Positions 11,527 through 22,235 are shown, counted from the stretch's first letter. The stretch: DNA of 64,000 nt from Pyxicephalus adspersus (GCF_032062135.1 NC_092861.1:123167855-123231854); one strand, 5' to 3'. The notes: generated by a model not told the origin, from the sequence alone. Numbers and translations: made by a program.

Positions 11527-11901
11527 TGTAGTGGAACTGCAGAGTTCATCTGCAGGTCAGTTCCCACGGTCACATGACCGTGGGAACTTTGTGGTTACAG
11601 CTGTGACTGCAGGCGATCCCCGGGGCACTGGAGGTTAAATTGGGACAAGTTTCCCCATTCATCACATCTAGTGCCCTGTGTTCTTGGATAGGGAAATTCT
11701 ACCCAAGAACACATACAACTAGTAAAGGGTTGCAAGAACAATCTGATTGCTCTTGGAGCCCTTACTAGTCCCTAAAAATAACTCGAATTCTTTCACTATT
11801 GACCAATGGTGTTTGATTTCGGCATTCGATCACCCGAATAATATCTCACTGTTCAATCAAATAGCTGTCGAATCGAATAGTGAGATATTCGTCCAGCACT
11901 A

Positions 11902-11909
11902 GTTGGGAC
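11902..11909. repeat. Right target-site duplication of hAT copy 2
   Basis: GTTGGGAC, partner of GTTGGTAC at 11091-11098. Confidence 0.75.
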
Positions 11910-12045
11910 CTGCTCAACTTATGTAACTGGGAAAGTGTGAGGTGTCAATCCCATTGCTTGTGCAGTTCTTGGTTGTTTTCACAAATGTCTGACACATGTT
12001 TGCCTTGCTGTAGCCTATTACATTCTATAAAGCTACAGTGTTGTT

Positions 12046-12165
12046 GTTATTATTATTATACAGGATTTAAATAGCACCAAAATATTATGCAGCTCTGTAC
12101 ATTAAATAGGGATTGCAAATGACAAACAGATACAGACAGTGAAACAGGAGGGGGAGAGGAAGTGT
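12046..12165 (-). mobile_element. L2/CR1-type LINE 3' end fragment
   Basis: Reads on the plus strand as a TTATTATTA run, ACAGGATTTAAATAGCACC, GCAGCTCTGTACATTAAATA, GGGATTGCAAATGACAAACA and GATACAGACAGTGAAACAGG. This is the complement of the L2 tail. Non-coding and 5'-truncated. Confidence 0.82.
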
Positions 12166-12814
12166 AGTCTGATCACTGGGGAAGAGAAGACCAAGGAATT
12201 TTGTCCCATGCAACGGATAGTATCATCTCAACCAAAGCAGCTTAACTGAAGCACAAAATTCATGCAAAATAAGGTCTGTCCTAAGTGATGTGCACACTTA
12301 AATCGAAGGTAAAAAATTCATGTATTCATGTTGGTATTTGGAGTTTTGTGAATGAAATACCAAAAAATACAAGTTAAAAGCAGCTGCATTGCAATTTTCA
12401 GTTTACTGTTCATATTATTTAACTTTGGTCATTTGAGATTCTCGGTTCTAGTTGAGAGTAAAATTTATGTAGAAAGAGAACAATGAATCACTTGTGAAGC
12501 AAACTCTTATCCTTAGCTAAATTTTATATTCCATTTGTACCATAGATCTAGTTTGAGAATAGAGCATGCAGTTCTTGTAATTGAAAAAAACACAGCATTC
12601 ACTATTTCTAATTTATTACAAAATAACTAAAGTAACTATGCTACCCCACATTTATATCACCATAAAAATATTGACATTTAGCAGTTTATAGCAGTCCACT
12701 TATTTAGGAAGGTAAAATATTTACAAGGAATCTGTCGACTTTCTGAGTAATGGTACAATAATAATAAGATCCACATTTTTCCTTTATTTTGCTCCAAGAA
12801 AAATAGCAGGTTTA
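12166..12814. other. AT-rich non-coding stretch
   Basis: Nothing recognised beyond short chance frames. Confidence 0.5.
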
Positions 12815-13305
12815 TTTAAAGGGGAACTAAACTCAAAATCCCCCAAAACAAAAAAATACACTTACCTTGAATCCTGCAGGGCAGTCTGATCCGTCCGAAA
12901 GTCTCTTTAATCGGGTCCCGCATTGTCCCGGGAACCGTCTTCAGGCCAACGCTCCGGGCGCCCCATCTTCACCTCTTCTTCTGGGTTCTTCTTCCTACTT
13001 CACCCGACCATGAGTTTGGGAAATGTAGGTTGGAAAAAAACTTGCTGATCTCGCTGAGCATGCGCAAGATCGTCAATTTTTGTTCTTTTTTCACGAAAAG
13101 GGGGCACCCAAGAGCCTCCCGGAATGCGTGACGTAGATATCCTGGAAGGCTTTGCACTCCCATTAGGGCCATCGAGAATTATTGTGGCGGTGCTGCACCC
13201 TTTTTTTAAATAAAAAAACAAACAACAGAATTTTTACTTTATATTAAGGGGTTGTCTACCCCTCTATCTAAAAATACAATTCTGAGTTAAGGTTCACTTT
13301 AAAGC
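12815..13305. mobile_element. MITE-like element with G+C-rich core, family D
   Basis: Bounded by TTTAAAGGGGAACTAAACTC on the left and, as its diverged complement, GAGTTAAGGTTCACTTTAAA on the right. The core is clearly more G+C-rich than the flanks and holds GAGCATGCGCAAGATC and a GCGTGACGTAGATATCC segment. Near the right end it has GGGGTTGTCTACCCC, a motif also seen as a hairpin at 19366-19400. Overlapping minus-strand open frames around 12969-13221 are side effects of the composition. The superfamily is undetermined; PIF/Harbinger is possible. Confidence 0.6.
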
Positions 13306-13530
13306 TAAAATTAGGTATATATATGACCCTATAACATCAAAAGGGACCCTGTGACATCATATAGGTGATCTAAAGACTTTGGAAATGGGACAAATAAAAC
13401 AAAAAAACAGCAAAACAGAGTGGGACAGTCAGTGGGCTGGAAGGCAGGAAAAGCCTAATGTTAGAATATTGAAAAGAGGCATCTGCTTCCAGGATGCCTA
13501 AAACTCTTCTGTAATTTTTTAAACCTGTTA

Positions 13531-13943
13531 GGGCTCTATTTATAAAACAGGGCATCGGAAAATGGAGTACGCCGTTAGACACAATGGTTTTATACATGCT
13601 TTTATTACGACAATAGTTGAGTACATGTTTGTCATGTCATGGCATTGATTTTACACACTGTACTTTGATGCAAATTTTGTACAACGAATATCTTGATTCT
13701 GTTATGCCCTATGCAATGAGGACTTGGAGCTTGAATTGTTCTTTTGACTATGTACAAAAACTTAACTGTTTTCCTATTGTACCTGTATGTTGTCTTTCTG
13801 TGGTTATAAATAAAGTAAAAAAAAAACAGGGAGTCAGACATTCCTTGTGAATCTTCTAGGTTCATGTGTTTCAATGGCAGTGATTGATTCCCACCAGGAA
13901 ATGTTTGAGGGAATGTCAGAAGCCCTGTTTTCTAAATAGAACC
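13531..13943. mobile_element. Palindromic MITE, family C, split by an insertion
   Basis: The left end GGGCTCTATTTATAAAACAG lies at 13531-13550. The rest resumes at 13832 (AGTCAGACATTCC), and the mirror right end is at 13895-13943 (TGTTTGAGGGAATGTCAG, then CTGTTTTCTAAATAGAACCC). The centre has the family core, GTTTCAATGGCAGTGATTGA. The 13553-13822 block between the two parts is foreign. Other copies are at 14509, 35374, and, as a related subfamily, 19894 and 49106. Confidence 0.75.
13553..13822 (+). mobile_element. Poly(A) retroposed insert inside the MITE (L1-like 3' end)
   Basis: A 270-bp segment flanked by AAAACAGGG at 13544-13552 and 13823-13831, ending in an AATAAA signal (13809-13814) and an A run. 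A short direct repeat plus a terminal poly(A) is the hallmark of target-primed retroposition by an L1-type LINE. The body has no recognised coding motif, so it may be the 3' UTR of a 5'-truncated L1/Tx1-type element or a retroposed transcript. Confidence 0.65.
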
Positions 13944-14508
13944 CTTGGAGTCCCATATCCTACATAGACCATGCATTCTCCCCAGCTGTCGGCATATGAG
14001 TCTGGTGATTGCCCCCCTATATAATTAGCACTGCTTTTTGGAAAGGCACAGTAGTGTCACAATTAGAATATCTGACTTTTTCCCAACTTTCCAGCATACT
14101 TGCCATGACTTATAAGGATAACCAAAGGAATTTAGCATGGGCATATTTTGCACGTGACAGTTGACTTAGTTTAGTAAAATTAGCAGAAGTTGTATTCACT
14201 TTCCAAACCCAATCCTGTTTAATTAAAAAAGAATCAGAAATCTGTTTCGCATGTGATTGGATGATTGAGAACATTGCTTGGAATTTGGAATGAGCATCTA
14301 ATACCCATTGCAGGCAGGGAGATTCCACTTGTGTAAATTCACTGTATACAGTTACGCACTGCTGTTCATGTAAACAGTATAATTAGACCCTTCAATTCAA
14401 GAAGAATTCAGGTAGAATTAGGCCTTGTGACCATAGGGACATGTCTTACAGCAATGTCTCACTGTATATGGAGCATGTAAAAAGTTTTTGTACACTTTGG
14501 GACTTATA
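13944..14508. other. Non-coding stretch, nothing recognised
   Basis: No repeat or coding signal that I can name. Confidence 0.45.
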
Positions 14509-14602
14509 GGGCTCATATATTTATAAAACAGGGAATATGACATTCCCTCAAACATTTTCCCACGAGAATCAATTACTGCCATTGAAACATATGGACTTGT
14601 AT
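14509..14602. mobile_element. Family C MITE, left half only
   Basis: GGGCTCATATATTTATAAAA, then CATTCCCTCAAACATT and the core AATTACTGCCATTGAAACAT. The right half is missing. Confidence 0.65.
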
Positions 14603-15639
14603 ATGGAGTTCAAGTAGAATTTATGTCTAGTAGGGAAATTCTACAACTTGATTCTATGAACATTTTACTTGAAAGCAGTCAAATTTTATATTTTAAATTC
14701 ACCATATGTATTAATCCTTTACCGTACTTGTACATTCTAAGTCTACGAGATTTTTACGTAAAGAGAAAAAAAAAGATTTGGCCAATTTTGACTTGTCTTT
14801 ACAGTCCTTGTTGGGGTTTGTATCCTTTCAAATGGAACCCAGCCACTTCATTCTACTTTATTTTGGCCTAAAGGGGTTATTTAAAACATTTTTTTTTAAT
14901 ATTCTAATATGGCTATAAAGAATCACATTTTAGGTGAATTTTCTTTAAACACAGTGTTTTTTTTTTTTTACTTTGCAAAGACTTTGTTAAGTGTAGAGTC
15001 TCTATGTCCTTTGTTATTATATAAAATCAAACCAGGGGTCAGCATAACAGCCCAGTAAATAAAATTTGTATGTATTTTCTGTAATGACTGGTTTGCTGTA
15101 ATTACAATATGATTTTACCCTCCTGATTACTTTGCAATGCCAGAATAAATCTGAACATCATCAATTTTTATACTGCTTTAATCTGCAGTGTGACATTGCT
15201 TCTTCCTTCATATGTAACAGATACATTTTATTCAAAAAAATCTGCGGTATTCATTCAGAGAAGAAATGCTTATATGGGTTTTGCAATGTTCTATACATGG
15301 TCAGCTATTTTAAGTTGAAAACAGATAAAAACCTGCTTAAACATTATTTTGCAAGCCATTTTATTCATCATCCTTTTCATACCATCAAAATAGCATTTGT
15401 TATTGTCTGGTTAAGAGACAATAAAATGACATAAAAAAGGAACAAGAATATAATGTTATACAAATTGTTTACCTTTCTGATGTATTGTAAAATTCAGCAT
15501 AGCACAGATACCACACATACGAAAGATTTTTTTAAAAAATAAGGTAGGATGTGCCAGAATTTCCCCCACTTTACATTATTTGTATTCAAGGTTTTTGAAA
15601 TGACATTGCAATCTGATGATGCACCAGCCTATTATATTG
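14603..15639. other. AT-rich non-coding stretch
   Basis: Open frames up to 100 codons (15132-15434, +) show no domain and no ATG-linked context. I see nothing else. Confidence 0.45.
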
Positions 15640-15890
15640 TCTAGCAGGACAAATATCCTTGCATTTTCTCTATAGAACTAACACAATTTTTCCATGTCAG
15701 AGGTGCATAATATTCTGGCAGACCAAGAAGCAGCCAGTGCATAAGGAATGATGCTATTAATCCTCTTGGGCAATCTCCAGGTCTGATTATTAGGGAAATA
15801 AATTTGCATGCTGCATATGAGCTAGGTGAATCACCAAGAGCACAAATTATATTTCCTGACAGCACGTTAGAGAATGGAGCTGCATCACTT
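15640..15890. promoter_or_regulatory. Candidate conserved non-coding element
   Basis: A block of even base composition without simple repeats or stop-free frames. It holds an octamer-type site, ATTTGCAT (15802-15809), TAAT-containing homeodomain-like sites and E-box-like motifs such as GCATATGAG. Such composition is typical of developmental enhancers in gene deserts. No alignment supports it, so this is only a candidate. Confidence 0.25.
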
Positions 15891-16713
15891 TTTTATCTTT
15901 TCTTTTTTCCCCCCCTCTGAAAGCTATAGAATTTCAATTCATTACATGAAATTGGTTGGGATTCAAGTCCCTTTTTAAAGTTGATATTGAGTCTGTTATC
16001 TCTGTGAAGAAGAGAAAGTTCCCAAGTGGATCTATCTAATCACAACTTTAAAAAAAAAAGGTATTGTTAGGGTCATGATTTAGTTGCTTGATTTTTATCA
16101 GCACAGAAATAATTTCAATTTGCTGTTTAGTGGTCCTTTTTGCATCTTTATAACCTAAAGAACAGAGTTTTACATTTAGAGTTCATTTTCAGCATAGAGT
16201 AACGAAGAGATTTTTAAAGTGTTAGTAAATGTTAGACTTAATAACTGCAATTTATTGCTGCTTGTCATCAAAGTTGTGTGTTTTTAAAATTGTTTGATTT
16301 TCCAGAATATTACACATGTAAATATAACTCTAACATAATATAGATGTTGATTTTGAATGTGAGTTTTTACAGAATGTTAATTTGGTAAATTTATTTCACA
16401 AACAGCAATTCCATTTGCAGTAACATATTTTTATTTTAATTTCTATTCATCCTAAAATCAATTAATAAAATGTAACACTGCTTCTTAAAATTAATCTTTA
16501 TCTTCTCAGTTATAAATATTGTAACGACCTTGCCTGCAAATGTAAGATACATATATGGTCAGGGGTGTAGTGAGGCATGGGTGGGAACACTGTTCCCCTT
16601 ACTTTTTTTTACAAAGAAGTCTTTGGTGGTCCATGGCTCTGGCTGGGGGGTGCACTGGCCAGAGCCGCAGGCCATGTCCCCCTTACTGATCTATATTTTC
16701 ATACTGGATCTGT
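15891..16713. other. AT-rich non-coding stretch
   Basis: Nothing firm. From 16561 (CAGGGGTGTAGTGAGGCATG) a more G+C-rich stretch could be one end of a DNA transposon, but I find no matching second end. Confidence 0.4.
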
Positions 16714-17145
16714 TGAAAGTGTAAAGAGGAACTTTCAGTTAAAAAAAAGACACTTAGCTTTATAGGTGGAAAACCATGTTCCTTCTGCATTACTAGTCCA
16801 TTAGGTCCCATGCCATCCTGTCTTCCCTATACTTTCTGGCACGGACACTGAATGCTGCCATCTTGTTCCTCTTCTTCTTACGCCACTCAGTCTTGCACTG
16901 CGCATGCAGGAGATTGGGTGGCATGCCTTCCTGTAAAAAATAAATGTGCTGCATGGGATCAGCACTTTTTCTTCTTATATTCCAGGAAAGCCTCTTTCGT
17001 TCATGCCTAATATTGGGCCTGCATGAAAGGAGCACCCTGCAACATCCTGTGATACAATACAAAGGTTCCCCTTCTATTAAAAAAAAGGATTAGCTGCCTA
17101 TTTATATAATGTAAATAATTTGGTGATAGGTCTGCTCTAAACTCA
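16714..17145. mobile_element. MITE-like element related to family D
   Basis: Starts GTGTAAAGAGGAACTTTCAG and ends near GGTGATAGGTCTGCTCTAAA. These ends resemble family D termini and the G+C-richer core contains GCGCATGCAGGAG. The minus-strand open frame at 16793-17062 is a by-product with no known domain. Confidence 0.4.
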
Positions 17146-17347
17146 CATTATGCTTTCTGCAATACATTTTTATTTCCTGGGGTGAGAAATTTTTTTTGGA
17201 AAGCTAGAAAAAGCAATGAGCAAGCGATATAATTAGGAAATACATTTTTAGTAGAATACTGTACTTAAGTGAACTATAGAATACTTTAGTGAAGTGGTTG
17301 CAGATTCAACTAGTGAGGGATTTTATTGACACTAGTTTACAAAAAGT

Positions 17348-17350
<3 letters not shown>

Positions 17351-17392
<42 letters not shown>
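17351..17392. repeat. (AT)21 microsatellite
   Basis: Uninterrupted AT dinucleotide run. Confidence 0.95.
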
Positions 17393-17395
<3 letters not shown>

Positions 17396-18011
17396 CAATT
17401 TTACAACAAGAATGGAGGTGACTTTAACAGTACCAACCTAGAAAAGTATATATTAAAAATAAGTGATTTTATCATGATCTTATATCTTACCCAAATGTAT
17501 ATTTGTAGATCACACCAGATATGTGGATAATATAAGCCATACTACAGTAAGCAGTACCAAATGTGGTGTTTTTTAAGAGGACACAGAAAATGTTTTAAAA
17601 ATGTTATGCACAAATCTACACAATCCTGTGTTATCTGTATATCAGAAAACAAACATATTTCAATTAAAATGTACAACTGCTAACCTATCCAATTTTTGAA
17701 TCCCAGTTTACAGTTTTTTTGAGGGAAATACCAATACTGTTTATCTAAAGCTAAGATAAAATACCATTTATATTAGTCTTCAATCACATTCCTCCATTTA
17801 CATAGAAATCAAGTGCAGTAATCTTACCAGTGGCACCAGAATAGAAACTCTTTACCAATATTATAGCTTTCATATCAGTAGATTTGAAATTGAATATAAA
17901 TCTGTTTTATGTAAAGGCAAGGCAGGCAGATGTATGGGACTACTGAAAAAGCTTTAGAAATTCTGCAATTTGTGAATACTATAAATTATATGCATCTGGA
18001 AAACATGAACT
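17393..18011. other. AT-rich non-coding stretch
   Basis: Nothing recognised. Confidence 0.5.
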
Positions 18012-18019
18012 TTCTAGAA

Positions 18020-18217
18020 CATTGGTCTTCAACTATAATCCTTAAGGACCAGGATCCATGCATTTTCCTAATAATTAATAACTAACAAGGAGTAGTAAAT
18101 AAGGTAACAAATGAATTACAAAGAGTCATAAAATGATTTATGTCTGCATGAGTATGTATGTTTATGCCAAAGTACAACCTGCATGTGGTCCTTGAGGACT
18201 AGCGTTGAGGACTTCTG
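18020..18217. mobile_element. Short Charlie-like hAT element
   Basis: A 198-bp element starting CATTGGTCTTCAACTATAAT and ending GTTGAGGACTTCTG, with TCCTTAAGGACC matched by GGTCCTTGAGGA inside. Flanks are TTCTAGAA (18012-18019) and ACCTAGAA (18218-18225), 6 of 8 identical and centred on CTAGA. The 8-bp duplication on a TCTAGA-like target is the Charlie-type hAT habit. Non-autonomous and non-coding. Confidence 0.72.
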
Positions 18218-18225
18218 ACCTAGAA

Positions 18226-18869
18226 TAATAAACAGCTTTGGTAGCTAAGGAAGTTTTTTTTTTCTAGGTTGTAACACAGTCTTTGTTTAAAGGACTATCC
18301 AGAATAGAAGAAGATTGCTACATTTCTAATAGTGCAGTAAATATTGCAAATATAGTTAAATCCAAGTTCAACTTCAATTTCAAACACTAGTAAAATGCAA
18401 ATATGTTAACAGGGCTGGACTTGCTTACCAGAGGAAAGGGAAAAGCCTCTGGTGGGCTCCAGTGATTTGCCTTCAAAAAAATATTTTTATGTGCTATATA
18501 GGGGTCACAGCAAGACAGCCAGGCTGGTCCTCTGCTGGGCCCTAATTCCCTGATGCCATACAAAAATGTGCCAAATAGTTATGAATTCTAATAGGCCCTC
18601 CTCACTTTCTGTAATAAGCCCCCAGTTGAACCCTGTATGTTAACTGTTTAATGCAGATTTGTTATACTTTAATTCCTCAATATTTAAATATCACTACCAG
18701 GCATCACAGCAAGGTCCCATACTCCCATGGACCCCTCTCCAAAGTACTCTGCAGATAAATAATACAGCCTGGTCAGGAACCCGCCCTACCCGTTATTGGA
18801 CAACCCAACAATTGCGGCCCTTTGACTATACCTAAATTTTGTCTCCTCATGCCTAGAAGCTCTAAGTGT
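18226..18869. other. Non-coding stretch, nothing recognised
   Basis: Slightly more G+C-rich from 18415 to 18640, possibly an old repeat, but I cannot name it. Confidence 0.4.
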
Positions 18870-19089
18870 TAGACATTATTAAAGCTCTCCAAGGCTGGAG
18901 AGGATACACTTTTATAAGCAAAGCTGGGTGATCCAGTAAACCTGGAATGAATGTGGTCCAGGATTCAAAATATTTTATAGAAAATAGCAAATGATTTTAA
19001 GAAATCCATTCCAGGTTTTCTGGATCACCCAGCTTCACTGATTAAAGTGTATCCTCTGCAGCCTTGGAGAGCTTTCATAAAATAGGCCC
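18870..19089. mobile_element. Palindromic MITE, family B, copy 2
   Basis: Inverted halves: ATTATTAAAGCTCTCCAAGG with GGAGAGGATACACTTTTATA on the left, answered on the right by AAAGTGTATCCTCTGCAGCC and TTGGAGAGCTTTCATAAAAT. AGCTGGGTGATCCAGTAAAC on the left pairs with CTGGATCACCCAGCTT on the right. Better preserved inside than copy 1. Confidence 0.82.
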
Positions 19090-19893
19090 ACTTCTTGTAT
19101 GACCTTGGCTTTATACTGTGGCTTTGCCTTGTAGTAATTGTATGCTTAATCTTTGGGCCCCCGGTCTTCTGCCAGCCCTTCCCCATATGCGCATTAAGTC
19201 CTAGGAGCAACTGTGTGTTGGGAGCCAATAGAAAACATTTCTTTATGAAATAAGGTTTTGGAACTATGTTTATTTATTAACAATTTTAGCTTTGTTTTGT
19301 TTAATTCCAACATCATACTAAAATGCTCAAAGGAAGCATAAAAAATGAAAAACATTTTTAGTTTACATAAAAGGGTTGTCTACCCTTTTATGTAAAGTAA
19401 AAAGTTTGGTGATAGGTTTGTTTTGAGGAAGGTGGAAAACATGTATTTCCTTTAACATATTTTATATATACTTTAACTGTCACAGAAGTTAGGAGGTTGG
19501 TATATTTCACAAAGTTCAGTGTTCTACTTTTAATGACCTTTTGTCAGGAATTATCTACCAAGGTTATCTAATGCATTCCTATTTAACAAATTCTTCATAT
19601 TTAAAATGTGAAATGAAAAACAGTAACACAATTATGTAATCTTATTTTTAAAACTTTTAAAGCTAGTCTATAAAACAATGATTTGGTTATCACAATAGTT
19701 ATAATGTCTTACTATTTTTTTTTTTAATTTGTTCTCATCATTCTCTCAAGGTCTGCTAAGTTATACCTGTAGTGATCAATTCAAATATATTCACTTTCAA
19801 TAACCATAAAATAAAGCATTATCAACCACCCCTAGAACAAAAGCACATGACATATGTGTTTGTGGAATTTAGTTCTAATTTTCACTGAAAATT
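19090..19893. other. Non-coding stretch with a short hairpin
   Basis: A perfect hairpin, TTTACATAAAAGGG with its complement around loop TTGTCTA, lies at about 19366-19400. It matches the right-hand part of family D, so this may be a remnant of it. The rest is AT-rich. Confidence 0.5.
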
Positions 19894-20009
19894 TCACTGA
19901 AACATTCTCTGATGGAGAATGAATTATTGCCATTAAAGGACATGAACTTGGAAGATTCTCCACCAGGGCATGTTTCAGTGAATGTCAGGTTCACTGCTTT
20001 ATGAATGTG
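19894..20009. mobile_element. Family C-related MITE copy
   Basis: TTCACTGAAACATTCTCTGA on the left mirrors CATGTTTCAGTGAATGTCAG on the right, around the family core ATTGCCATTAAAGGACATGA. Confidence 0.6.
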
Positions 20010-20188
20010 TATGTGCATTCCACTGAAGTCTGCTCGCATTAGTTTTAGTATGAATGACTTTACATAGGAAAAAAGTATTTTCAGTATTCCAGAGTTCCAG
20101 GGAAACTTTGGAGATTGTGCATGATTATGTTCCTATCATCTTTATAAAAAAATAAGGTGAAAAAACAAAAAACAAAAAAAACAAAAAA

Positions 20189-20191
<3 letters not shown>

Positions 20192-20233
<42 letters not shown>

Positions 20234-20246
20234 ACATATATATATA
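20192..20246. repeat. TA-rich microsatellite
   Basis: TA dinucleotide run, interrupted by GTATGTATAC near the right end. Confidence 0.9.
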
Positions 20247-21459
20247 AACAGCATTTTCCTTTTACAGCTTATTGCATGGCAGACATTTATTATTCTGCTG
20301 CAGTAATGAAAATTATTTTAGTGGAAAAATAATAATGATAATAACAATAGTACAGTGATATAATAATACCGATAACAAGAATTATATTATAGAAATAATA
20401 TTACCGTCCAGTAAGAGCTAAGGAATATGTATTACAAAAGCAACATGCATTAATAAATGTTATTGAATGGGCTACGCATGAATTTCTATCTTTGCATATT
20501 TATCACGTGTTGAATCTAATTGTAACTTTGGACTTGAAATGAACTGTGTGCATTGACATTAGAGAAGTAGTTTGGTATTCAGAGCTGACATAGGTGACAT
20601 ATGCCTATAGTGACAGACAATCAGCAGTATTCAACATGAATTAATCAGAAAATGCTGCTGCCTTTAAAGTGGAAGACTCAAAATCATGAACTACACATTT
20701 ACCATGATAATTTCACTAAAAATCATTTTTTACCTAGAGATAGCTTAAGGCTACTTAATACTTTAAAATCAATTGCAAAATGACTACTCACACATTCATT
20801 TTGCAAACATTTTGGAACTAAACTTAGTTTAGATTTGACATAAAAAATCATGTAATAATCTGGCTTTTACAAAATCAGCTTTAAATCTTGTTGTATAACG
20901 GTTTAATGCTGAAAATATATACTTAAAAAATAGAAATAGCTTCATAGCTTTAGCTCAGTATTCTCAGCAACAATGCTGTAGTTAACAGTTTCCATTTGGC
21001 AGTTCCCTACGGCAATGGGAGAGTCAGCCATTCTTCGATGTGAAGTCCATAATTATCTTCCAATCTATTCAGTATCTTCTCTCTCTGTTTAGATCAATGT
21101 TACCCTTGGAGAGCAGTCCACCCACAATGAAATAAAATGCTCTGGAGAAGAGAGCAAGCACTTTTTTTTAATGGAGGTGACATGACCAATACAGGGAAGG
21201 ATTCTTAAAATGTATTGCCCAATTGGGCAGGGTCCGCGTCTTCTTCTGTTTTATAGTTTATGGTTATTACTTTATGTATGCGGGTTTGTTACCCGACACT
21301 CCTATTTACTTTACAGCTCTTCGGAATATATTGATATGCTATAGAGGAAAAATAATAATTTTATTCCGCATCCCTGCACACTCTGAACCACCTTCTCAAA
21401 CTAAGTTCTGTAAAGCCATGAAAATTCAGATAGTAACAATTTATGGTAGTAACCTAACA
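20247..21459. other. Non-coding stretch, no supported gene
   Basis: AT-rich. A short frame at 21003-21185 that superficially resembles an immunoglobulin-domain strand was considered and not called. Confidence 0.45.
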
Positions 21460-21706
21460 ATACTAATGGCCAAGACCAACATCTCCCAACCTTACTTTAC
21501 ATCCTTGACCAAAACCTGATATCTTTAGCCAAAGTACTAAACATACACCTCTTTATCTCACCAAAGGACCTATACCAATGCCTTACAACCCTACCCAGAG
21601 TTCTAGAACCATACTTCACAACCTTTATCAAAGGCCCTGAACACACAAATCTCAACCTCACCCATGTCCCTAGACCCACATCTCTCCCAAGGCTCTGGAC
21701 CTACAT
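21460..21706. repeat. Degenerate minisatellite, unit about 33 bp
   Basis: Seven or eight diverged units, each beginning with CT(A/G)(A/G)ACC or similar, followed by a CTC/CAACCT stretch and CCAA. Starts fall near 21467, 21505, 21538, 21571, 21603, 21637 and 21669. Strongly G-poor on the plus strand. Confidence 0.6.
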
Positions 21707-21717
21707 TTTTTTTTATT

Positions 21718-22235
21718 ATTATTAATATTATTATTATTAATAATAATAATAATAATAATAAACAGGATTTTTAAAGCACCAACATATTACGCAGCGCTGT
21801 ACATTAAATAGAGGTTGCCAATAACAGACGAATACAGACAGTGACACAGGAGGAGAGGACCCTGCCCCGAAGAGCTTACAATCTAGGAGGTGGGGGAAGT
21901 AACACACGATAATAGGGGGCATATGGATTGATAGGAAGTAGTGGAGGTTTCAAAAGACAGAAGAAGACAGGAGGTAGGCAAGTTTAAAAAAAATGGGTTT
22001 TGAGTGCGCTTTTAAATGAGCAGAAAGTAGAAGCAAGCCGAAAAGGACGAAGAATACCAATCCAGAGAGTTGGGACAGCTCTAAAAAAGTCTTGGAGCTA
22101 TGCGTATGATGAGGTTATGAGTGAGGAAATCAGTTGTAGGTCATTGGAGGAGCGAACAGAGGGGCAAGGCCTTAGTCTCAGTGTCACACACATAAGAGCG
22201 GGCCAGGGTTGTAAGAGCCACTTGAGAGGTTCTTT
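21718..22235 (-). mobile_element. L2/CR1-type LINE 3' region, best-preserved tail
   Basis: The plus strand starts with an (ATT/AAT)n run, then ACAGGATTTTTAAAGCACC, ATTACGCAGCGCTGTACATT, GATACAGACAGTGACACAGG and GAAGAGCTTACAATCTAGG. After that comes the internal 3' region (AAAATGGGTTTTGAGTGC, GAGCAGAAAGTAGAAGCAAG, CCAATCCAGAGAGTTGGGAC). It is the complement of an L2 3' end about 520 bp long. The plus-strand open frame at 22000-22320 is an antisense shadow. The copy is 5'-truncated. Confidence 0.85.

Larger units (their letters stand above)
11099..11901 (+). mobile_element. hAT-type non-autonomous element, family 1, copy 2
   Basis: An 803-bp element. Its left end, TAGCATTGGTGTTTAAATTC, and right end, TCGTCCAGCACTA, are mutated forms of the family termini, flanked by a near-perfect 8-bp duplication. 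There is no transposase frame. The interior is an ordered set of hairpins: a very strong one at 11311-11393, one at 11433-11472 with perfect 16-bp arms, a loopless 46-bp palindrome at 11481-11526, a 28-bp palindrome centred on CACATG at 11560-11587, and hairpins in the right part containing GTGTTCTTGGATAG and ACTAGTAAAGGG with their complements. The right subterminal part is rich in the pentamer TTCGA. Confidence 0.88.

Noticed and set aside
12969..13221. Two overlapping minus-strand frames of about 70 codons in a G+C-richer block.
   Set aside because: The block is a MITE-like repeat with inverted ends, and the peptides match no domain that I know.
16561..16700. CAGGGGTGTAGTGAGG as a possible hAT or other transposon end.
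   Set aside because: No inverted partner and no flanking duplication could be found downstream.
21003..21185. A frame reading GESAILRCE, a stop, then GEQSTHNEIKC, resembling immunoglobulin-domain strands after a pyrimidine-rich acceptor-like tract.
   Set aside because: The match is only a handful of residues, the conserved Trp and second Cys pattern of an Ig domain is absent, a TAG interrupts it, and the surroundings show no exon structure.
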